Assembly: GCA_002490705.1 (NCBI GenBank)
Contig: DKUO01000004.1
Location: 1-47,714, forward strand
Source: Lachnospiraceae bacterium UBA7202
GTDB taxonomy: Bacteria > Bacillota > Clostridia > Lachnospirales > Lachnospiraceae
Direction: 5' to 3'
Length of the DNA stretch: 47,714 nucleotides
The notes beneath the pieces were generated by a model. The model saw nothing but the letters and a program-made list of their open reading frames with translations, ran no database searches and was not told the DNA's origin. Position 1 is the stretch's first letter. Each line of letters starts with the position of its first letter. Below, piece after piece: positions 23,556 through 31,919 of the stretch. The position numbers and the translations under genes are program-made.

Positions 23556-24346
23556 TCAATTTCCTATATTGATACAATTCATCACCACCGTAATCATCAT
23601 TTCCATTTCCTCCGGCCGTGATTCGGCAATCATGATCGTCAATGCGACCAAAGTATGATCGTCAATTAGTTTGTCCCCTTCTCGAAACAAAACGCCATTT
23701 TTATCAAGGAAATAGAGAAACATTGCGGCAGCGATTCTCTTATTGCCATCATAAAAACTGTGGTTCTTTGTCACAAAATACAATAAATGAGCTGCTTTTT
23801 CCTCAAGCGTCGGATATACATCCTGTCCGCCGAAAGATTGATATATATTTCCTATGCTTCCCTTGCATCCAACAGATCAAGCGCTTCACTGTACTTTTCT
23901 ATGACAGACAGCACCTGCCTGCTATCTAAAGAATTTTCCGTGCGTTTCATAATCTGTATTACCTCGCCAAGCTGTGCAATACGATTATTATTCACCGCAT
24001 ATCCCTGCAATATGTACTGTTTCAAAACAGTGTTAGCCCATTTGCGAAATTCCACGCCGCGCTTGGATTTCACACGATAACCAACTGAAATAATGACGTC
24101 CAGATTATAATATTGCGGAGGACGTGAAGCATATTTTTCACTTCTGTCGAAAATTTCGACAGAAGTATTTTTATCCAGTTCCTCTTCCTTAAATATGTTA
24201 TTAATATGATAAGTAATAGAAGACCTTGCCGTATCAAACAACTCACTCATTTGATCCTGCGTCAACCACACTGTCTCCCGTTCAACTGGCACTGTCAATT
24301 TTATTTCTTTATCATCGCTCTCAAACAATACGATCTCATCACCCAA
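23556..24346 (-). pseudogene. rhuM-like gene with internal deletion and frameshift
   Basis: The N-terminal part (24346 to 23852) is a good RhuM-family match (ETVWLTQDQMSELFDTARSS; YYNLDVIISVGYRVKSKRGV; ending SEALDLLDA). The C-terminal part is in another frame from about 23863: GSIGNIYQSFGGQDVYPTLE leading to the Fic/DOC-like NHSFYDGNKRIAAAMFLYFL. Compared with complete RhuM proteins (about 340 aa) roughly 40 residues between LDLLDA and the SIG segment are missing, and the junction shifts the frame, so the first part stops at 23852. RhuM genes commonly lie within type I restriction operons, consistent with the neighbouring hsdS and hsdR remnants. Confidence 0.82.
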
Positions 24347-24749
24347 ACCTATACCTCCCCCGATTCCGTCAGCATCTCCTTAAGTTCCTACATATCATAA
24401 AACCAAACCTGATCCGTTCCACCGTCACGAGAAATCCGGACGTCCTGCAGGCCGGATCATATATCTCCCGCCGCCCACTTTTATGATCTTTCCTGCCTTT
24501 ACCAAATCATTCAGCGATCTTTGAACTGTTGCGTGAAAGTGATAATAAAAAGCATAAAAAAAATTGTAATTTCATCTTATCTTTTCACTTTTCCAAAGTC
24601 AATCTTAATTTCATCATTTTTACGAAAATGGCTAAGTTAAATTTGATTGGCGCTAAAATAAAATAGTACCCCATTATGCCAAACAAGGACAGCATACATC
24701 ACCTCTGGTGTATACTGCCCTCACTCTTACCTTGCCGCCGTGTGCTGTT
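24347..24749. other. Gap holding a winged-helix gene remnant and a hairpin
   Basis: A 403-base stretch without an intact gene. On the minus strand 24529-24425 reads TVQRSLNDLVKAGKIIKVGG, then GRYMIRPAGRPDFS and a stop. This is the C-terminal winged-helix tail seen on Fic and similar regulators, with no start and no remaining body. Bases 24541-24680 are AT-rich with no recognisable feature. A hairpin (24686-24720) precedes the permease stop codon. The piece marks the right edge of the decayed restriction island. Confidence 0.6.
24686..24720 (-). terminator. Probable terminator of the Bce-type operon
   Basis: On the minus strand CAGTATA-CACC pairs with GGTG-(3-base bulge)-TATGCTG, about 11 bp with a 3-base loop, about 30 bases past the permease stop at 24750. 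The trailing sequence TTGTTTGG is only moderately T-rich. Confidence 0.5.
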
Positions 24750-26756
24750 TTACTGCCTCACAATCCGATAATAGGTCTTCGCCGTCATCAGATAGCTTCC
24801 CGCATACAGAAGCGTCACCGCCGCTGCCACGCCCCCACAGCAGCGGAGCAGAAGCCCGGTGTCAAAAAACTGTAGCGCCGCCAGAAGACCGTTTACCATC
24901 ACAAGCCCGGCCGCCGTGTGCAGAAACGCGCCTGCCAGGGGAAGGAAAAATACCAGCAGAATCTGTCTGCGGATCGTTCCCCTGATCTCTGCGTCACTCA
25001 TCCCCACCTTTTGCATAATTCCAAAGCTGTCCTGATCCTCATATCCTTCCGAAACCTGTTTAAAATACATGATGAGCAGGAGACACATGAAGAACAGGAG
25101 CCCAAATACCATGCCGATAAAAAGCAGGCCGCCGTTCATGGAGCGATTCTCGTCCCTCCCCTCCAGACCATTTATCATCCACAAAAAGTCCTGCTGCCCC
25201 TGACACCATTCCAGCCACTCCTCGATAAAAGCATCCCGCTCCGCTTCCTTTCCGCCAAGCAGCAGGCATAGATGCCGCACGCCGCTGTGTAAAAATCCAT
25301 CCAGATCGGTCACCCCGTTCGCCTCCGCCCAGGCCGAGACAAAACCGTCCAACGCTTTTTTGTCCTTTACCACAATCACATACCGGGAGGTAAAGTTAAA
25401 CATCCGATTCTTCGCCTGCGGATAAGGGTAAATCTGTTCCGGCTCCCCCTTCACGGATGCCTCTACCCCCAGAAAGTTTACCCTGTCAAAGCCAAAAGGC
25501 ATTCCTGTTGCGTACAAAAGCACCTCATCTTCTCCCAGACTTTCGTTTTGTCCTTCCAGACGATTATATTCTTCCAGTGTCAGCAAAGTAACGTCATACT
25601 GGTCGGCAAATTCCACTTCTGCGGCAGAGGTAAACTCATTGCTGCCCTCCCGCCTGCCGCACCGCAGTTCCATGGCGTTGTAGCAGTCCAGCCTTTCGAT
25701 GCTCTGCCCGTATTTTTCCGAGAGTGCCTCCGCCTTTTCCCACGCCGTGTCTATTACATCGCTGTTCTCCGAGTAAGCCGCCTGCATATCATAAGGATAA
25801 TCATAGTAGGCGATCTGATCCATTCCCGTCCACATGGTGACCGTACAGGTCAACGTAATCAGCAGCATGGTGGAAAAAATACAGATATTGGACAGCCCGG
25901 CCGCATTCTTTTTCATGCGGTACAGCATACCGGAGATCGTCACCTGATTGGACGGCCTGTAATAAATACGCTTATTCCTCTTTAAACATTGCAAAAAGGC
26001 TACGCTCCCGGAGGTGAACAGAAAATAAGTGCCAAGCACCACCAGAAATACCGCCAGAAAAAAGTCGATAAAAATCATGCTGTCCATTGTGCTTGTGACA
26101 GAGAGCAAATAACCGCAGACAAGCAGAATGATTCCTACTACAGACCACAGCCAGATCCGCTTAAGCGGCTTTTCCCCCTTCCTGCTTTCCGACATCAGCT
26201 CGGTGGGCTTCATGCGAATAATCCCCCAGAGGCTCCTTCCATAAAGACAGAGAAAAACAAATGCGAAATATCGAAGCGTCTCCACAACCGCCTCTACGGA
26301 AAAATAGAACGCCACCTCCACATCCAGCCGCGACATGCGAAGCAGAAGCAGAAACATCAGCTTATTCAGCACAAACCCAAGCAGTATCCCCGCCGATACG
26401 CTGGCCAGGTACATCCCGGCATTTTCCCAGAGAAGCATGATGCCGATATGTTTCCGCTCCAATCCTAAAATGCTGTAAAGGCCAAACTCCCGCCCTCGTC
26501 TTTTCTGTAAAAAGCTGCCCGCATAGAGCAGAAACAGAAACAAAATAACGGATAGCAGCCCTTTCCCAAGGTTTAGCATCAGCCACGCATAGGCCGCCTT
26601 GGGCAGCCTCTCCATCAAATCATTGTGCAAAAGGGAAGAAAACAGATAATAGCTGAATACGGAGAAAAGGCATGCCATCATATAAGGTCTGTAAACCAGC
26701 CGATTCTGCTTCACCCCTCTGTAAGCCATCATGGGCAGCAGCTTCATTTTATTCAT
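24750..26756 (-). CDS. BceB-type ABC transporter permease
   Basis: A 668-aa FtsX-family permease of the BceAB (peptide antibiotic) type: about ten membrane spans, four or more in the N-terminal 250 residues, a large extracellular domain of about 200 residues (about 310-530) and three C-terminal spans. The N-terminal motif QKRRGREFGLYSILGLERKH is characteristic. These transporters remove bacitracin- or lantibiotic-like peptides from their lipid II-cycle targets and also act as the sensor for the partner kinase. Follows its ATPase gene by 21 bases. The peptide recognised cannot be predicted. Confidence 0.92.
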   Translation of the reverse strand: MNKMKLLPMMAYRGVKQNRLVYRPYMMACLFSVFSYYLFSSLLHNDLMERLPKAAYAWLMLNLGKGLLSVILFLFLLYAGSFLQKRRGREFGLYSILGLERKHIGIMLLWENAGMYLASVSAGILLGFVLNKLMFLLLLRMSRLDVEVAFYFSVEAVVETLRYFAFVFLCLYGRSLWGIIRMKPTELMSESRKGEKPLKRIWLWSVVGIILLVCGYLLSVTSTMDSMIFIDFFLAVFLVVLGTYFLFTSGSVAFLQCLKRNKRIYYRPSNQVTISGMLYRMKKNAAGLSNICIFSTMLLITLTCTVTMWTGMDQIAYYDYPYDMQAAYSENSDVIDTAWEKAEALSEKYGQSIERLDCYNAMELRCGRREGSNEFTSAAEVEFADQYDVTLLTLEEYNRLEGQNESLGEDEVLLYATGMPFGFDRVNFLGVEASVKGEPEQIYPYPQAKNRMFNFTSRYVIVVKDKKALDGFVSAWAEANGVTDLDGFLHSGVRHLCLLLGGKEAERDAFIEEWLEWCQGQQDFLWMINGLEGRDENRSMNGGLLFIGMVFGLLFFMCLLLIMYFKQVSEGYEDQDSFGIMQKVGMSDAEIRGTIRRQILLVFFLPLAGAFLHTAAGLVMVNGLLAALQFFDTGLLLRCCGGVAAAVTLLYAGSYLMTAKTYYRIVRQ

Positions 26757-26777
26757 AATTCGTGTTCACCTCCCCTT

Positions 26778-27569
26778 TTATGCCTGTTTCTCAACTGCCA
26801 TCTCGTCCGTGCCGCTCTGCTGCGCCTGAATCACCGTCAGGGCGTCCGAGATCATGCGGTACATCTCTTCCCTGTCATGGCCACCCCGGTAAATCTGATG
26901 GAACACACAGCCGTCCTTGATGAAAAGTACCCGCCCGGCATGGGCCGCCGCCTGAATGCTGTGGGTCACCATAAGGATAGTCTGCCCCTCCCCGTTGATC
27001 TCCCCGAAGAGCCGAAGGAGCTTACCGGAGGCCCGGGAGTCCAACGCCCCCGTTGGCTCGTCCGCCAGCACAATATCCGGCCTCGTGATTAAAGCCCTGC
27101 ACACTGCCGCCCGCTGCTTCTGCCCGCCCGACACTTCATAGGGATATTTATCCAGAAGCTCTGTGATCGACAGCTTTTCCGCCAGCGGCATAAGCCGCTC
27201 CTCCATCTCCCCATAGGGCACACCCGCCAGCACCAGCGGCAGGAAAATATTGTCCCGCAGGGCCATGGTGTCAAGCAGGTTAAAATCCTGAAAGACAAAG
27301 CCCAGATGATCCCGCCGAAATGCGCACAGGTCTTTCTGGCTGACTTTAGAAAGCTCCTGCCCGTTCAACAGCACCTGTCCGCTGGTGGCTGTGTCCAGAG
27401 ACGCCAGAATATTTAAGAGCGTGGTTTTTCCGGAACCCGACTCGCCCATAATAGCCACATACTCCCCTTCCTCCACGGAAAAGTTCACGTCGTTTAAAGC
27501 CTGTACTTTGACCGAGCCGAAACGGGTGGTGTATGTTTTCTTCACATTTTTTACGGTTAACAGTGACAT
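26778..27569 (-). CDS. BceA-type ABC transporter ATPase
   Basis: A 263-aa MacB/BceA-type ATPase: Walker A GESGSGKTT (42-50), Q-loop FVFQDFNLLDTM, signature VSGGQKQR, Walker B IVLADEPTGALD and H-loop VTHS. ATG 27569 is chosen because AAGGAGG lies 7 bases upstream. An in-frame start at 27656 would add 29 unconserved residues. It pairs with the BceB-type permease and is preceded by its regulatory kinase gene. Confidence 0.94.
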   Translation of the reverse strand: MSLLTVKNVKKTYTTRFGSVKVQALNDVNFSVEEGEYVAIMGESGSGKTTLLNILASLDTATSGQVLLNGQELSKVSQKDLCAFRRDHLGFVFQDFNLLDTMALRDNIFLPLVLAGVPYGEMEERLMPLAEKLSITELLDKYPYEVSGGQKQRAAVCRALITRPDIVLADEPTGALDSRASGKLLRLFGEINGEGQTILMVTHSIQAAAHAGRVLFIKDGCVFHQIYRGGHDREEMYRMISDALTVIQAQQSGTDEMAVEKQA

Positions 27570-27685
27570 AGGTGTCCTCCTTCCATGCGATTGCCCCAAT
27601 GAATCGACTTTCTCGTCTTTGACATCATCATAAACAAAAAAGAAATGCTCTGCCATATATCCGGCTTACATTTCTTTTTCCTAAC

Positions 27686-28768
27686 TTACATTTTCGTAAG
27701 GATCGCCTCCTGCGCAATCCCCAGAAATACCTTCGTCCCTTCCCCGCGCTTTGACTCCACATGAATAGACAGCCCCAGCCTGTCCATGATCTGCCTGCAC
27801 AGATACAGGCCGATTCCCGTGGACTTGTTTCCGAGACGGCCGTTATATCCCGTAAAGCCCCGTTCAAAAATGCGGGGCAGGTCGCCCTCCTCAATCCCGA
27901 TTCCCGTATCTTCAATGACAAGATAACAGCAGCCCTCCTCGACGTGCCTGCCGCTTTCATCCGCCCCGTAGATGGAGACGCTCCCCTCCTTCGTGTACTT
28001 TAACGCATTGGAGAGAACCTGCTCTATCACGAACGAAAACCACTTGCCGTCCGTGACCACCTGCGCATGACATTCCTCCAAGTGCAGCTGCAATTCCGCA
28101 CCGCTGAAGAGAAGCCAGTATTTTTTCAGCGCTTTCTTCACCAGTTCTCCCACATCCAGCTTTTCAAACGAAAGATCGGAAGAAATGCTCTCCATTCTCG
28201 CATAGTGCAAGGCCATATCCACATACTGCCCCGTCTTGAAAACTTCCTCCCGAAGCCGTTTGATCGTCTGCGCATCCCCACTGCCGTCTGCGTCCTTCTC
28301 TATATTCCCGCCCCCGTTTTTGTCCGCATTCTGCAAAAGCAGATCCATGGCCGAGAGCGGTATCTTGATCTGATGGGTCCACATGGTATAATAATCCGCC
28401 ATGTTCTGCTGTTTTTCGTCAAGCTGTGTGACCAGCGCCTTTTTCTCCGTTTCCTGCGCCATGATGATCTGCTGGTAAGCCAGCTCCATGGAAGAAGAAG
28501 TCTGCGGCATGCCGCCTGTTCTCTCCTCCGCCGAGAGAAGCCGCTGCAATTCCCTGTACTTTTCCCGGTATCTTCCATAATCCCAAAGCAGATAGCAGCC
28601 GCCGAAAAAGGCGGTAAGCCCCAGCGCATACGTCATATTTGCAAACACGCCCTCATAGCCGTAGAGAGCGGCTATCATCATAAAAATAAGCGCCTCCGCT
28701 ATATAAAAAAGAACCGGGACGATCCGCTCCCGCAGATATGCCGCCGGAATCAAAAGCCTTTTTTTCAT
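27686..28768 (-). CDS. BceS-type intramembrane-sensing histidine kinase
   Basis: A 360-aa kinase with two N-terminal membrane helices (about residues 15-36 and 44-64) joined by an extracellular loop of only a few residues. This is typical of kinases that do not bind the stimulus themselves but are switched by the BceAB transporter. The phosphoacceptor is His132 in MWTHQIKIPL. The HATPase_c domain shows QVLSNALKYT, DTGIGIEEGD and STGIGLYL. Overlaps the regulator gene by 4 bases (ATGA). Confidence 0.93.
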   Translation of the reverse strand: MKKRLLIPAAYLRERIVPVLFYIAEALIFMMIAALYGYEGVFANMTYALGLTAFFGGCYLLWDYGRYREKYRELQRLLSAEERTGGMPQTSSSMELAYQQIIMAQETEKKALVTQLDEKQQNMADYYTMWTHQIKIPLSAMDLLLQNADKNGGGNIEKDADGSGDAQTIKRLREEVFKTGQYVDMALHYARMESISSDLSFEKLDVGELVKKALKKYWLLFSGAELQLHLEECHAQVVTDGKWFSFVIEQVLSNALKYTKEGSVSIYGADESGRHVEEGCCYLVIEDTGIGIEEGDLPRIFERGFTGYNGRLGNKSTGIGLYLCRQIMDRLGLSIHVESKRGEGTKVFLGIAQEAILTKM

Positions 28769-29445
28769 GATAAACCTCCCAGCAAATATCCCACGCCCTT
28801 CTTCGTCTGAATCAATTCAGCAAGACCGATTTCCCCAAGCCGTTTGCGCAGGCGGTTCATATTCACCGTGAGGGTATTGTCGTCCACAAAGCACTCGTCG
28901 TCCCAGAGCCGCTTCATCAACATATCCCGGCTGACCACGCCGCCCGCCGCCTCGAAAAGCGACTGTAATATGCGGAACTCGTTTTTGGTCAGTTCGATCC
29001 GGTTTTTTTGAAACGAAAGCGACATATCCGTCATATTTAACAGAACGCCCCTGTACTCCAACACCGTCCCCGGCGCCGTAAATGCGTAAGCCCGCCTTAA
29101 GAGCGCCTGTATCTTGGCCTGCAAAATCTCCAGATCAAAGGGCTTTACCACAAAATCATCGCCGCCCATATTGACAGCCATCACCACGTTCATATTGTCC
29201 GAGGCCGAGGAGATAAAAATGATCGGCACCTGCGATACCTTGCGGATCTCGCCGCACCAGTAGTAACCGTTATAAAAGGGCAGGCCGATATCCATCAGTA
29301 CAAGTTGGGGCTCACAGGCCGCAAACTGTCCCATCACATCCGCGAAATCATTGACAGTCTCCACCTCATATCCCCATTTCTCCAGATATTTCGCGATCTG
29401 TTCCGCAATGACCGCGTCGTCCTCCACCACAAGTATTCTGTACAT
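28765..29445 (-). CDS. BceR-type response regulator
   Basis: A 226-aa OmpR-family regulator with phosphoacceptor Asp52 (LVLMDIGLPFYNGY), Lys in FVVKPFD, and a C-terminal winged helix (IELTKNEFRILQSLFEAAGG; LTVNMNRLRKRLGEIG; KGVGYLLGG). First gene of a four-gene module (regulator, kinase, ATPase, permease), all in one direction. It is expected to activate the transporter genes when peptide antibiotics are present. Confidence 0.94.
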   Translation of the reverse strand: MYRILVVEDDAVIAEQIAKYLEKWGYEVETVNDFADVMGQFAACEPQLVLMDIGLPFYNGYYWCGEIRKVSQVPIIFISSASDNMNVVMAVNMGGDDFVVKPFDLEILQAKIQALLRRAYAFTAPGTVLEYRGVLLNMTDMSLSFQKNRIELTKNEFRILQSLFEAAGGVVSRDMLMKRLWDDECFVDDNTLTVNMNRLRKRLGEIGLAELIQTKKGVGYLLGGLS

Positions 29446-29549
29446 AATAATCGACTCCCCGCTGAGAAATAGAACTCGTCACAATTCAATATACAGCATT
29501 CCAAAGGTCATTTTCAACGATTTTCTTTGAATCTCCATGTTTCCACCAA

Positions 29550-30095
29550 TTATGTCTCCACCAAATGCAGTCGCCGAAGAGTCGTGACAACTGGCTTATA
29601 AATCAGAAAAGTGATCCCTGCATTTAGGCCTCCTTTCAAGAAATTGAACGGCAAAAATGCCGTAAACAGCAACGCTTCTACCGCTTCCCTCGGATATCCC
29701 ATATAAATCGGAGTAATCAGCCAGTTCCAGAGCATCATCACCGCGATCTGGCAACCCCATCCGGCGGTCAGCGCCACAACGGCGCCGGACCGTGTGCGGT
29801 GTCTTTTATAGAAAAAAGCTGTAGTGCAGGCAAAGGAACAACTGGAAAACACATTCATAACGCACCCCCATATCCCTGTACTGCTGATCGTGAGCATTTC
29901 CACTGCGGAGACAATGACGGCCATCGCCAGCGAGGTGAGCGGCCCGAAAATCAGGCCGCCGATCACAATGATAACGTCCTTCGGGTCGTACTTCAAAAAG
30001 AGTACGACGGGAACGCGCCCAACCGCCACCGCCACATACGCAAACGCGCATAACATCCCTGTTGTTGTGAGTTTCTTTGTCCTGCTGTTTTTCAT
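29550..30095 (-). CDS. ribU: Riboflavin ECF transporter S component (RibU-like)
   Basis: A 181-aa membrane protein of about six helices: the S (substrate-binding) component of an energy-coupling-factor transporter. The early motif VGRVPVVLFLKYDPKDVIIV is the RibU-type loop. Substrate assignment to riboflavin rests on the canonical FMN riboswitch in its leader. The shared ECF ATPase/T components are not in this window, as usual for group II ECF systems. ATG 30095 follows GGGAGG. In-frame codons upstream would overlap the riboswitch terminator. Confidence 0.9.
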   Translation of the reverse strand: MKNSRTKKLTTTGMLCAFAYVAVAVGRVPVVLFLKYDPKDVIIVIGGLIFGPLTSLAMAVIVSAVEMLTISSTGIWGCVMNVFSSCSFACTTAFFYKRHRTRSGAVVALTAGWGCQIAVMMLWNWLITPIYMGYPREAVEALLFTAFLPFNFLKGGLNAGITFLIYKPVVTTLRRLHLVET

Positions 30096-30107
30096 CTGAA
30101 TTTCCTC

Positions 30108-30168
30108 CCGAAATAAAATTAACACCTGAAAGTATGGCTGTCTTTCAGGTGTTACTGTTTCAGGTGTA
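30108..30168 (-). terminator. Riboswitch terminator with a duplicated 5' arm
   Basis: On the minus strand AACACCTGAAAG (complement of 30142-30153) pairs with CTTTCAGGTGTT (complement of 30121-30132) in a perfect 12-bp stem followed by AATTTTATTT. A second copy of the 5' arm, TACACCTGAAA (complement of 30158-30168), lies just upstream and could compete for the same 3' arm. This is the likely expression platform of the FMN riboswitch. Confidence 0.75.
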
Positions 30169-30243
30169 CTGAAAATGCCATCAGAGCAATTGGATGAAAA
30201 GAGTGCACAAAACACTGCCAGATTTTCTCTGGCAATCTCAATA

Positions 30244-30354
30244 CACCTTCTTTAATCCGGACTATACCGTCGGTTCTGGAATTTCACCAAACCCCGCGCT
30301 TTCGCGCCCGCGGACTGTCACCGCCGATCGGGAATTTCACCCTGCCCTGAAGAC
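30244..30354 (-). ncRNA. FMN riboswitch (RFN element)
   Basis: All conserved RFN blocks are present in order on the minus strand: CAGGGCAGGGTGAAATTCCC, then GATCGGCGGT, a variable GC stem (GGGCGCGAAAGCGC), GGTGAAATTCC, GAACCGACGGTATAGTC and CGGATTAAAGAAGG. The element binds FMN and normally turns the downstream riboflavin gene off by termination. It lies between a promoter (30379-30408) and the terminator before ribU. Confidence 0.97.
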
Positions 30355-30378
30355 ATTAACTATTCAGTTGTTTGAGAA

Positions 30379-30408
30379 AGTATAGCATACGGCAAAAGCA
30401 AAGGTCAA
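30379..30408 (-). promoter_or_regulatory. Promoter of the FMN riboswitch-ribU transcript
   Basis: Minus-strand TTGACC (30403-30408), 18-base spacer, TATACT (30379-30384), with a start point about 20 bases upstream of the aptamer. The -35 box nearly touches the stop codon of the preceding XRE gene. Confidence 0.7.
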
Positions 30409-30409
30409 G

Positions 30410-30694
30410 TTAATTTAATTGTACGGATAAAGTTTTTCCGAGAGATTCAGCCACTTTTACAAGAAAATCCAAACTGGGATTATAGGTACCGCTTTCAAGC
30501 CGTGAAATATTGCTTTTCTGCGTGCCTACTCTTTTAGCCAATTCAGCTTGTGTCATATTTTGCTCTTTCCTTGCTCTTATAATCTGCGCAATGGCCTCAT
30601 ATCTGGGCTTCAATTTCTCATATTCTGCTTTAAACTCTTCATCTTTCAGCATATCTGCTTTCATTTCTTCAAAAGATATACCCGCTTTAGTCAT
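30410..30694 (-). CDS. XRE-family regulator, orphan HigA-like antitoxin
   Basis: A 94-aa protein: an N-terminal helical stretch (FEEMKADMLKDEEFKAEYEK) followed by a Cro/C1-type helix-turn-helix (NMTQAELAKRVGTQKSNISR, residues about 46-65) and SGTYNPSLDFLVKVAESLG. This layout is that of HigA-type antitoxins that accompany RelE/HigB toxins. No toxin frame remains upstream; only an AT-rich 125-base gap lies there. It is therefore an orphan antitoxin or a stand-alone regulator. AAGGAGG precedes ATG 30694. Confidence 0.87.
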   Translation of the reverse strand: MTKAGISFEEMKADMLKDEEFKAEYEKLKPRYEAIAQIIRARKEQNMTQAELAKRVGTQKSNISRLESGTYNPSLDFLVKVAESLGKTLSVQLN

Positions 30695-30771
30695 GATTCA
30701 GCCCTCCTTTTATAGTCTTCCATTAAAAATCCAGTTCATATATATTAATCGCATCCCTTTTTGCTTTATAC

Positions 30772-30797
30772 AAAAATCATCATATATGATAATTTTT
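30772..30797. promoter_or_regulatory. 26-bp AT-rich palindrome upstream of the XRE gene
   Basis: Bases 30772-30797 read almost the same on both strands (AAAAATCATCATA/TATGATAATTTTT, one mismatched pair). It overlaps a candidate minus-strand promoter (TTATCA-17-TATAAA) and lies about 80 bases before the XRE start, so it is a plausible operator for that protein. Confidence 0.5.
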
Positions 30798-30819
30798 GTC
30801 AATCAACTCCCCGTTCCTT

Positions 30820-31263
30820 TTACCTGTTAAACGCCGTAATATTGGCCTCGTTCAGCGTAAAGTCATAGTAGTTCAAATCCTCCCGCTTCGTCCATCCAAT
30901 CTGCCGCCAAAACGCGTTGCCGATATCGTTTTGCGTAAAAGCGATCAGCGACACCTTATTGATATGCTCCGCTTTCAGGGCCTCCATGCAGAATACCACC
31001 ATGGCTTTCCCAATGCCGCGCATACGGTATCCTTCCGCCACACACACATGATAAAGACAGCCCCTTCTGCCGTCATGCCCGCAGAGAATCGCCCCTACAA
31101 TCCTGCCGTCCTCCACCGCCACCACGCTGGTATCAGGATTTCTTGCAAGAAACCTCTCCACACCCTCTCTGGAATCGTCCAGACTCCTGATGGCAAATCC
31201 TTTGATCGACATCCAAAGCGCCTTCACGCCGTCGTAATCCTCTATTGTCATTTTGCGTATCAT
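30820..31263 (-). CDS. GNAT-family N-acetyltransferase
   Basis: A 147-aa GNAT enzyme with motif A, VCVAEGYRMRGIGKAMV (acetyl-CoA pyrophosphate loop), and the C-terminal NDIGNAFWRQIGWTKRED. These enzymes move an acetyl group from acetyl-CoA to an amine. The substrate is unknown. Two GTTTACATAA motifs fill the 59-base gap behind proX. Start ATG 31263 has GGAG 7 bases upstream. Confidence 0.88.
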   Translation of the reverse strand: MIRKMTIEDYDGVKALWMSIKGFAIRSLDDSREGVERFLARNPDTSVVAVEDGRIVGAILCGHDGRRGCLYHVCVAEGYRMRGIGKAMVVFCMEALKAEHINKVSLIAFTQNDIGNAFWRQIGWTKREDLNYYDFTLNEANITAFNR

Positions 31264-31293
31264 GTGTATTCTCCGTTTCTCTCCAATAATATA

Positions 31294-31323
31294 TTATGTA
31301 AACTTAGTACATGTTATGTAAAC
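31294..31323 (-). repeat. Two GTTTACATAA motifs between proX and the GNAT gene
   Basis: Exact minus-strand copies at 31294-31303 (AAGTTTACATAAT) and 31314-31323 (TAGTTTACATAAC), 20 bases apart. The latter's first G is the last base of the proX stop codon TAG, exactly as at the argJ stop. Confidence 0.8.
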
Positions 31324-31883
31324 TATTCTCCCATTAACTCCACCGCCGTGTACGTATGTCCTACATAGGGCAGAAATTTCTCCAAAACATCCTTCATCCG
31401 AAGCTTTAAACTCGATGTGTTTACACACGGATGGCATCCCACAAACTCGTCCTGCAATAATTCCCTGTCAATCAGCAGACGCACTCTATGGTCCCGATCA
31501 TTCATCAGGCCCATCACGCTCACAGACCCCGGCGTAATATCTAAAAACTCCTCCATATACTCCGCCTCCGCAAAGGAAAGTCTTGCCACACCCAGCTGCG
31601 CCGAAAGCTCCTTTGTCTTAAACTTTTTCAGGCCCGGCATCATCAAAAGATAAAAGTCCGTCTTCTGCCTGTTGCACAGAAACAGATTTTTGCAAATATG
31701 AATGCCCAGCGCCTCATCCACGCCGTGACAGTCATCCACGGTAGCTGCTGGCTCATGATCCACACGAAGATAAGGAATGTCCAGCTTTTCAAGCAGCTCA
31801 TATACCGCCATTTCTTTCGAAAGTCTCCCTTTAGGTAAGGGTTTTGTGTCAACTGGCGTTCTCGCCATTTCCCGTTCGTCCAT
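31323..31883 (-). CDS. ProX/YbaK-type aminoacyl-tRNA editing protein
   Basis: A 186-aa stand-alone trans-editing domain of the YbaK/ProX family (VYELLEKLDIPYLRVDHEPA; LFLCNRQKTDFYLLMMPGLK with the catalytic-region Lys; VSVMGLMNDRDHRVRLLID; VGCHPCVNTSSLKL). Such proteins hydrolyse mischarged tRNAs, for example Ala-tRNA(Pro) for the ProX branch. The GLMND and GCHPCVN(T) motifs match that branch. It is flanked on both sides by GTTTACATAA motifs. Confidence 0.9.
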   Translation of the reverse strand: MDEREMARTPVDTKPLPKGRLSKEMAVYELLEKLDIPYLRVDHEPAATVDDCHGVDEALGIHICKNLFLCNRQKTDFYLLMMPGLKKFKTKELSAQLGVARLSFAEAEYMEEFLDITPGSVSVMGLMNDRDHRVRLLIDRELLQDEFVGCHPCVNTSSLKLRMKDVLEKFLPYVGHTYTAVELMGE

Positions 31884-31906
31884 GTTACACTTCTTCCTTT
31901 AATATT

Positions 31907-31916
31907 TTATGTAAAC
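31907..31916 (-). repeat. GTTTACATAA motif between comEB-like gene and proX
   Basis: Exact minus-strand copy (GGTTTACATAAA) four bases beyond the dCMP deaminase stop codon at 31920, 24 bases before the proX start. Confidence 0.75.
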
Positions 31917-31919
31917 CAA

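Noticed and set aside
26625..30800. Any tRNA or rRNA gene in the window
   Set aside because: No cloverleaf with the conserved T-arm GTTCRANNC or rRNA sequence was recognised on either strand. The only structured RNAs seen are the FMN riboswitch and the right-edge RNA.
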